Assembly: GCA_013152475.1 (NCBI GenBank)
Contig: JAADGH010000109.1
Coordinates: 8,247 to 72,246, forward strand
DNA length: 64,000 nt
Reading direction: 5' to 3'
From: Planctomycetota bacterium
GTDB lineage: Bacteria; Planctomycetota; Brocadiia; JAADGH01
The notes under the pieces were generated by a model. The model saw nothing but the letters and a program-made list of their open reading frames with translations. It made no database searches and was not told where the DNA came from. Below, one piece after another: positions 58,988 through 64,000 of the stretch. Made by a program: the position numbers and the translations under genes. Every line of letters begins with the position of its first letter. Position 1 is the first letter of the stretch.

Positions 58988-61660
58988 ATGAAGAGGATCG
59001 TGTTCGCAGCCGTTGCCGTGCTCGCCGTTGCGTTGGCCGGGGCGCTGACGGCCCAGGAATCCAAGAACCTGCTCCAGAATGGCGACTTCGAGAAGGTCAT
59101 CAATGGCAAACCAGAGGGCTGGCGCACCGCCGGGACGAACGCCGTGAAGCAGACGCTCGTCTCCGACACGGGCCGGGAGGGGGGGCACAGTGCGAAGCTG
59201 GTCTGCACGGAGATCAGCGGATCGACACCGGCAACTCACGTCATGCTGGCCCAATACGACACCGTGGGTCTGAAGAAGGGGAAGTGGTATCGGCTTCGGT
59301 TCTGGGCGAAACAGGAGGGGATGGAGGGGGAGGCGGTCCAGATCGGCGTCAACCAGACGAAGCCCTGGGCCAGCGGCACGAAAAACGCTGGGAACTTCCA
59401 GCCTGCCGAGGAGTGGAAGGAATACGAGTTCCAGTTCCGTGCGACTCGCGATGTGCCCGCCGGGACGAGCCGGTTCCAGATGTGGCACCATAGCGTCGGG
59501 ACGCTGTGGGTTGATGATATGACTTTGGAGCAGATACCGCGTCTCATCCAGACCCCGCTGAATGTCGTCGAGGCGCCGCCGGGAAAGAACCTGATCCCGA
59601 ACGCGTCCTTCGAGTGCGGTCCCGGCGGATGGGGGAGCATCGGCAAGATATCCGGCTGGGGAGGCAATCTGCTGCATCTCTTCGGCGAGATAGATAAGAC
59701 CACCGCTGCGGACGGCAAGCGGAGCCTGAAGATTCAATTGGGCCCGGACAATTTTCCCGTGATCTATTTCGATTACTTCCACATGATCCGCGAGCCGATG
59801 AAGAACATCCGCACGGTGAATCTCGGCTGGCTCAAGGTGGACAAGGGAAGCAGCTACACGCTGTCGGCGATGATGAAATCCTCTGCGCCGGGCGTCAAGG
59901 TCGAAATGATCATGGAAAGCGGCGGTCATCAGGACGCCGAGCTGACGACGGAGTGGAAGCGGTACAGCATGACCCGAAAGGCCCTTCGGGAATACAGCTT
60001 CGTCGGCCTTGATCTCGACCTGCCGGGCCAGGAACTGGAGCAGGCGACGATCTGGATCGACGCGGTGCAGTTTGAAAAATCCGACAAGGCCACCGACTTC
60101 CAGCCCTACGCCCCCGTGGAGGTGCAGTTGGCGACGGAAAAGCCTATGAACGTCTTCCGTGTCGGTGAGCCGGTCGCACTGAAGGCGACAGCCTGCAACG
60201 CCGGCGACGCGGAGGCGAAGGCGGTTGTGTCGGTCAAGGTGCAGGACTTCTTCGACCAGCCTGCTGGTGAAAAGACTGTCGAGGTCGCGGCGCCTCCAAA
60301 ATCGCAGGCCACGAAGACGATTCCTTTGCCCATCGAGAAGAAGGGGTTCTACCGCGTAACCGCGACCGTCGAAGCCGCCGGCGCGAAGCGAACGCACGTC
60401 ATCCGCATCGCCGTGGTCGAGCCGTATGGCGAGAAGGATTCCATCTTCGGTGTGAACCACGCCTATCCGTGGGACGACCTGATGAAGGTGAAGGAAATGG
60501 GCGGGACGATGTGGACGCGCGACTGGTCGATCAAGTGGCGTGATGTGGAGCCGGAGAAGGGCCGCTTCGATTTCACCCAGACCGACTACCAGATCGACCG
60601 GCCGATCAAGCTCGGCGATCAGGTCCTCGGCCTGCTGCCCTTCCCGTCGAGCGACTGGTCCTCCACCGCTCCTGACGACTTCAAGGCGAGCAGCAAATAC
60701 AGGCAGGAGCGCGAGCGCGTGGCCTTCAAACCGCGCGACATGGGCGAGTTCGAGAACTACGTGGCAAAGACCGTTGAGCACTACAAGGACCGGATCCAGT
60801 ACTGGGAGATCATGAACGAGCCGCTCTACACGACCTATGCCGTGCCGGAGCGCTTCGGCCACACGCCGAAGGACTACGTCGAGATCCTGAAGCACGCCTT
60901 CCAGACGATCCGGCGCGTGGATCCCAAGGCCAAGGTCATCGGCGGCATCGCGGGGCTGGGCGCGGAGCGTTTCGCCAAGGCCATCATCGACCTGGGCGCG
61001 CTGGACTACATGGACTTCATCAACACCCATACCTACCCCGGCACGACCATGCCCGAACGGACGCACGAGCAACTGGTCCGCCTGAACGAGATGATGGATG
61101 CGAAGGGCAAACGCAGGCCCATGTGGTGCACGGAGTACGGCTACTATGCCGACGACGACATGCCGGCGAAGCCGATGATTTCGTGGTGCACGTTTGTGAA
61201 ATCCGAGAAGCTCTGCGCGGCCTACTTCACCCGCATCAGCGCCCTCATGATGGGGGACGGTCACGAGAAGCTCTTCTTCCACGCGGGCACGTGCGCCAGG
61301 GCGAACACGCTGGGCTTCGGCGGGTTCCTCTACAAGTACGACAGCGTGCGGAAGGTTTATACGACGATTTCCGCGATGTCGAATATCTTCAAGGCCGACA
61401 CGAAGACGCATGGCAAACTGAAGGCGCCGGAGGGTCTCTGGGGATATCTCTTCGAGAACCCCAGAGGCGCCTTTGCCATGGTCTGGCGCGTGGCGAAGGC
61501 GAAGGGCGCGCTGACGGTGAAGAACGACCGGCTGAAGCTGCTCGACATTCAGGGCAATCCCATCGCCGGGCGCGAAATCGAACTAACGGAATACCCCGTG
61601 TATGTCATGGGGGCGGGCATGAAGGCGGATGAAGTGCGGGATGGATTTGAGCTGAAGTAG
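58988..61660 (+). CDS. Secreted clan GH-A-like glycoside hydrolase with carbohydrate-binding modules
   Basis: I start this 890-residue protein at ATG 58988, where a signal peptide 'KRIVFAAVAVLAVALAGALTA' begins. Two CBM4/9-like sandwiches follow (about 22-200, 'LLQNGDFEKVINGKPEGWR'; about 200-380, 'NLIPNASFECGPGGWGS'), then an NPCBM/CARDB-like connector. From about residue 490 a (beta/alpha)8 barrel has the clan GH-A pattern: E611 as acid/base in 'YWEIMNEPLYTTYAVP' and E716 as nucleophile in 'MWCTEYGYYADDD'. A beta-sandwich closes the protein. It resembles GH39 or GH5, cleaving beta-glycosides with retention. The substrate is not evident. Confidence 0.85.
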   Translation: MKRIVFAAVAVLAVALAGALTAQESKNLLQNGDFEKVINGKPEGWRTAGTNAVKQTLVSDTGREGGHSAKLVCTEISGSTPATHVMLAQYDTVGLKKGKWYRLRFWAKQEGMEGEAVQIGVNQTKPWASGTKNAGNFQPAEEWKEYEFQFRATRDVPAGTSRFQMWHHSVGTLWVDDMTLEQIPRLIQTPLNVVEAPPGKNLIPNASFECGPGGWGSIGKISGWGGNLLHLFGEIDKTTAADGKRSLKIQLGPDNFPVIYFDYFHMIREPMKNIRTVNLGWLKVDKGSSYTLSAMMKSSAPGVKVEMIMESGGHQDAELTTEWKRYSMTRKALREYSFVGLDLDLPGQELEQATIWIDAVQFEKSDKATDFQPYAPVEVQLATEKPMNVFRVGEPVALKATACNAGDAEAKAVVSVKVQDFFDQPAGEKTVEVAAPPKSQATKTIPLPIEKKGFYRVTATVEAAGAKRTHVIRIAVVEPYGEKDSIFGVNHAYPWDDLMKVKEMGGTMWTRDWSIKWRDVEPEKGRFDFTQTDYQIDRPIKLGDQVLGLLPFPSSDWSSTAPDDFKASSKYRQERERVAFKPRDMGEFENYVAKTVEHYKDRIQYWEIMNEPLYTTYAVPERFGHTPKDYVEILKHAFQTIRRVDPKAKVIGGIAGLGAERFAKAIIDLGALDYMDFINTHTYPGTTMPERTHEQLVRLNEMMDAKGKRRPMWCTEYGYYADDDMPAKPMISWCTFVKSEKLCAAYFTRISALMMGDGHEKLFFHAGTCARANTLGFGGFLYKYDSVRKVYTTISAMSNIFKADTKTHGKLKAPEGLWGYLFENPRGAFAMVWRVAKAKGALTVKNDRLKLLDIQGNPIAGREIELTEYPVYVMGAGMKADEVRDGFELK

Positions 61661-61746
61661 TTCTTGTGGCGGAATGTAGGCGTTCATGCGTCCGGACCTT
61701 TCCGCAACGGGTACAAATGTAAAGTAATAAATAAGGAGATCGCATC

Positions 61747-62754
61747 ATGTCGGAGACTGTGCAGATCGTTTCCGCTCAGGATGAGCGGCTGTCGTGGAAC
61801 GGGGCGGTGTCGCTGGAAAAGACCGACGAGTGGGTGCGGCCTTGGCGGCTGCCCCACGAAGACAAAAACCTCTTCCCGCCCGAGGCGCTGATCGAACGAG
61901 CGGGCATGCCGGCCGGGGTGCGGCTCTGCTTCGCGACGGACTCGAAGGCCGTGCGGCTCAACGTGACCCCCATGGCGGCGGCGGGAAAGATCGACGTGGT
62001 CTGCAACGGCGACCCGATCGAGACGGTCCCCTTCGCCCAGGGCGACACCGCGATCGCCGCCGGGGCCCTGCCGGAGGGACGGAAGGAGATCGCACTCTGG
62101 CTGCCGATGGCCGTGCCGGTGCAGCTTGCATCGGTCGAGATCGATGCCCGCGCATCGCTGGAGAGGACCGCGGATACGCGGCCGAAGTGGATCACCTACG
62201 GCAGCTCTATCTCCCACTGCGGCGGCGCAGAGAGTCCCGCCTACACCTGGCCGGGCATCGTCGCCCGGGAGTGCGGACTAAACCTGACGTGTCTCGGCTT
62301 CGGCGGCAACTGCCACCTGGAGCCAAACCTGGCCCGCTTGATCCGAGATCTTCCGGCGGACTACATCTCCCTGAAGGTCGGCATTAACGTCATGGGCGGA
62401 GCCAGCCTGGGGCCGCGAACGTTCCTCCCGGCCGTCATCGGCTTCGTTCTGATCGTGCGCGAGGGGCACCCGGAGACGCCGCTGGTGCTATGCTCGCCGA
62501 TCATATCGAAACCGCGCGAGACGACCGACAACGCCGCCGGGCTGAATCTGGTGAAGATGCGGGGATACATCCAGGAGGCGGTGGACATCTTCCAGGCGCG
62601 CGGCGACAAGAACATCCATTATGTGGACGGCCTCTCGCTCCTCGGCCCCGACCATGCCCACCTGCAGGCGGACGACTGTCATCCGAATGCGGAGGGCTAC
62701 AAGGTGCTGGGCAACAACTTCGTCCGCGAGGCGGCATCGAAGTACTTCGTCTGA
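61747..62754 (+). CDS. SGNH/GDSL hydrolase
   Basis: The 335-residue protein has an N-terminal beta-sandwich (about 1-140) and a C-terminal SGNH hydrolase: block I 'ITYGSSISHCGGAE' with nucleophile S154 (G-S-S where GDS is usual), block II 'LGFGGNCHLEP', block III 'LKVGINVMGG' and block V 'DDCHPNAEGY' with D309 and H312. This layout belongs to the carbohydrate-esterase-like group, which deacetylates sugars. It has an AAGGAG ribosome site and no signal peptide. It lies 86 bp after the GH-A hydrolase gene and is probably co-transcribed with it. Confidence 0.86.
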   Translation: MSETVQIVSAQDERLSWNGAVSLEKTDEWVRPWRLPHEDKNLFPPEALIERAGMPAGVRLCFATDSKAVRLNVTPMAAAGKIDVVCNGDPIETVPFAQGDTAIAAGALPEGRKEIALWLPMAVPVQLASVEIDARASLERTADTRPKWITYGSSISHCGGAESPAYTWPGIVARECGLNLTCLGFGGNCHLEPNLARLIRDLPADYISLKVGINVMGGASLGPRTFLPAVIGFVLIVREGHPETPLVLCSPIISKPRETTDNAAGLNLVKMRGYIQEAVDIFQARGDKNIHYVDGLSLLGPDHAHLQADDCHPNAEGYKVLGNNFVREAASKYFV

Positions 62755-62879
62755 TGGGCCTCGCACATGTCATCTCTGAAAGCGCGCGGGGTGTCAAGTA
62801 GGTTGTATGGGATTTTGCGGCAGGGGGAGCGGGGCCGGTCGAGGGTCGGTCGTGGACCTGCCGCCGAGATCGGTGCGTC

Positions 62880-63140
62880 TCGATGTCGGAGGCGACAGGC
62901 CTCCCGCCTCGTCAATACCCAATACGTGGATTCCGCCAGATATCGCCCCACCGCGCCGATCGCCACGGCGTGACCTTTCCGCTGACGGATACGGGCGCAC
63001 AGCCGACTCACGTCGGGCGATCACCGCCGCCGAGAGGAACCCCACCCCGGGCATCGTCATCAGCAGCTTCAGCCTTTTTCATCCTCGACCAACACAAGGG
63101 TGTAGCGTTTGTGCGAGTCAAAGGCCATACTCATTTCCAT
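62880..63140 (-). pseudogene. IS110-family transposase remnant with internal deletion and frameshifts
   Basis: On the minus strand, 'AFDSHKRYTLVLVEDEKG' (63140 onward) matches the N-terminal catalytic start of IS110 transposases (the DEDD fold begins 'GIDSHK'). It is fused after a stop to 'LLMTMPGVGFLSA', a C-terminal Transposase_20 pattern, and in another frame to 'RIRQRKGHAVAIGAVGRYLA' and 'WVLTRREA'. Most of the middle has gone. An AAGGAGCGCG ribosome site survives in front of the start. Confidence 0.8.
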
Positions 63141-63208
63141 AGCGCGCTCCTTTATTTAAAGAACTTGTTGCCCGAACCATTCTACCCCAGGAGCGCGCTT
63201 TCATCCTA

Positions 63209-63296
63209 TCACTGCGAGGAGCATCATTCGCGATAGCGGAAGATGGGACGACACAATCTCATCCATCAATGGACGAGCTTGCCGCGCTCGCAATGA
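63209..63296. repeat. MITE-like inverted repeat
   Basis: The left end TCACTGCGAGGAGC and the right end CGCTCGCAATGA (reverse complement TCATTGCGAGCG) bound a segment containing ACAATCTC. This resembles a widespread bacterial non-autonomous element with TCATTGCGAG termini. The copy here is degenerate. Confidence 0.65.
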
Positions 63297-63474
63297 CAAT
63301 CACGAGGGACTTGCGCAGGGTCGCTTGGTTTTCTGTTTGTCGTCCGGTTCAAGGGTAGCGGACGGGTCACACAGTTCAATGGCATGGTTTTTTCATGGAT
63401 TCTCCGCAGCCAACAAGATAACCTATTCGCGAGCAATAGGGCCATCCCAACAACGATTCGTTTTTGCGAACACG

Positions 63475-64000
63475 ATGAACTACGATATCGGCATCATCAC
63501 CGCGGCCAACGAGATTCAGGCCCGGGGCTACCGGCGGCAAATTGACTGGCGGCGAGAACGGGACATGCTCCCCGAGGAGACGGACTTTCGCGTCATCGCC
63601 GACCCCGGCGGCAAGCGCATCGGCTCCGGCGGCAGCACGATCTATGTGCTGCATGAGCTCCTTCGGGATGCAAGCGGCGACTTCGACAAGGCGTTCCGAG
63701 GAAGGCGAATCCTTATCCTCCACTCCGGCGGCGACAGCCGGCGGCTGCCGGCGTATTCCGCCATCGGCAAGGCCTTCGCGCCCCTGCCGTCGGAGGAGTT
63801 CTTCGCCGTGTTCGATGCCCTTTTCGATCAATTGAGGCGGCTACCCGTTCTGGAAGAAGGCCAGGTGGTCGTCGCGTCGGGAGATGTGTTGCTCACCTTC
63901 GAGTCGGACTACGTCGCGTTCGCCCCCTCCGGCGTCACGGGCGTGGCCTACCCGGACCTGCCCCACGTCGCAGCGGGGCATGGCGTCTACGTCACGAACC
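63475..64000 (+). CDS. L-fucokinase/fucose-1-phosphate guanylyltransferase-like protein, N-terminal part (cut by window edge)
   Basis: This ORF is not in the supplied track because it is open at the window end. From ATG 63475 it reads 'GIITAANEIQARGYRRQIDWR', 'ADPGGKRIGSGGSTIYVLHELL' and 'LILHSGGDSRRLPAYSAIGKAFAPLP', the nucleotidyltransferase-like N-terminal block of Fkp/L-fucokinase-family proteins. The full protein phosphorylates fucose and may make GDP-fucose. The 175 visible residues belong to the pyrophosphorylase region; the kinase GHMP half would lie outside. An earlier in-frame ATG at 63379 exists but adds residues without similarity. Confidence 0.88.
   Translation, partial: MNYDIGIITAANEIQARGYRRQIDWRRERDMLPEETDFRVIADPGGKRIGSGGSTIYVLHELLRDASGDFDKAFRGRRILILHSGGDSRRLPAYSAIGKAFAPLPSEEFFAVFDALFDQLRRLPVLEEGQVVVASGDVLLTFESDYVAFAPSGVTGVAYPDLPHVAAGHGVYVTN

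Larger units (their letters stand above)
62755..63474. other. 720-bp region without intact genes, holding mobile-element debris
   Basis: It contains an IS110-family transposase remnant on the minus strand (62880-63140) and a MITE-like inverted repeat (63209-63296). No complete coding sequence or RNA gene was seen. Confidence 0.7.

Noticed and set aside
57749-61411. 1220-codon minus-strand ORF
   Set aside because: Only its C-terminal 360 codons (from ATG 58831) are a real GAF gene. The rest is antisense to the GH-A-like hydrolase, which has signal peptide, CBMs and catalytic motifs.
1-64000. tRNA, rRNA or CRISPR features
   Set aside because: No cloverleaf-like arrangement with the GGTTCGANTCC pattern outside genes, no rRNA-like sequence and no regularly spaced direct repeats were noticed on reading. 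A covariance-model scan could still find small RNAs.

Overview
The window is a high-GC bacterial chromosome segment, probably from a metagenome-assembled member of the Planctomycetota or a neighbouring group such as Lentisphaerota, Hydrogenedentota or Sumerlaeota. The assignment is an inference from gene content: three Gfo/Idh/MocA oxidoreductases, DUF1080-type proteins, a sulfatase, a Tat-exported TIM-barrel epimerase-like protein, a PQQ-type propeller, very large secreted glycan-active proteins, a V-type ATPase and an edge fucokinase. Promoters resemble the sigma70 consensus (TTGACN, 16-18 bp, TATAAT-like) and Shine-Dalgarno sites are clear. No rRNA, tRNA or CRISPR array was seen.

Layout. 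1-3.1 kb: the end of a sulfotransferase gene, then a toxin-antitoxin and nuclease cluster (hicBA, a BrnA-like remnant, a NucS-like nuclease, mazEF with its own promoter and operator-like palindrome). 3.1-8.8 kb: a GNAT protein, a secreted DUF1080 protein, class II aldolase, and a divergent PA14/PKD/TPR exported protein. 8.8-12 kb: a minus-strand group of lipoprotein, serS, histone-deacetylase-like amidohydrolase and zf-TFIIB protein. 12-24.3 kb: glycan-related genes (LamG/CBM9/DUF4091 protein, two divergent Gfo/Idh/MocA genes, ASST-like protein, secreted methyltransferase-like/PQQ-propeller fusion, sulfatase, Tat-exported epimerase).

24.4-34.1 kb: a complete V-type ATPase operon (H-C-I-K-F-E-A-B-D, transcribed leftward), headed by a PTS EIIA-like gene and closed by a UspA-like gene overlapping atpD. 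34.3-38.5 kb: a diacylglycerol-kinase-family gene, a LacI-type HTH-PilZ fusion, a GntR/FCD remnant, and a B12-binding radical SAM gene followed closely by a Gfo/Idh/MocA gene. 38.5-43.6 kb: a visibly less GC-rich island with a transposase remnant, a ferric-type ABC transporter, a tiny membrane ORF and a DUF1080-like lipoprotein. 43.7-49.6 kb: exported proteins and an HNH nuclease. 49.6-62.8 kb: a frameshifted zinc-ribbon membrane protein, large secreted carbohydrate-active candidates, a class IV aminotransferase, a GAF protein overlapping a cytosolic subtilase, a clan GH-A-like hydrolase and an SGNH hydrolase. 62.8-64 kb: an IS110-family remnant, a MITE-like palindrome and the start of a fucokinase-like gene.

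Taken together, much of the segment fits scavenging and remodelling of complex, possibly sulfated and fucosylated glycans. Exported binding and hydrolytic proteins would act outside the cytoplasm, Gfo/Idh/MocA enzymes, aldolase and fucokinase inside, and the V-ATPase would couple ATP to the membrane ion gradient. Nothing in the sequence proves specific substrates. Several short interspersed palindromes, including a REPIN-like doublet, punctuate the intergenic spaces.
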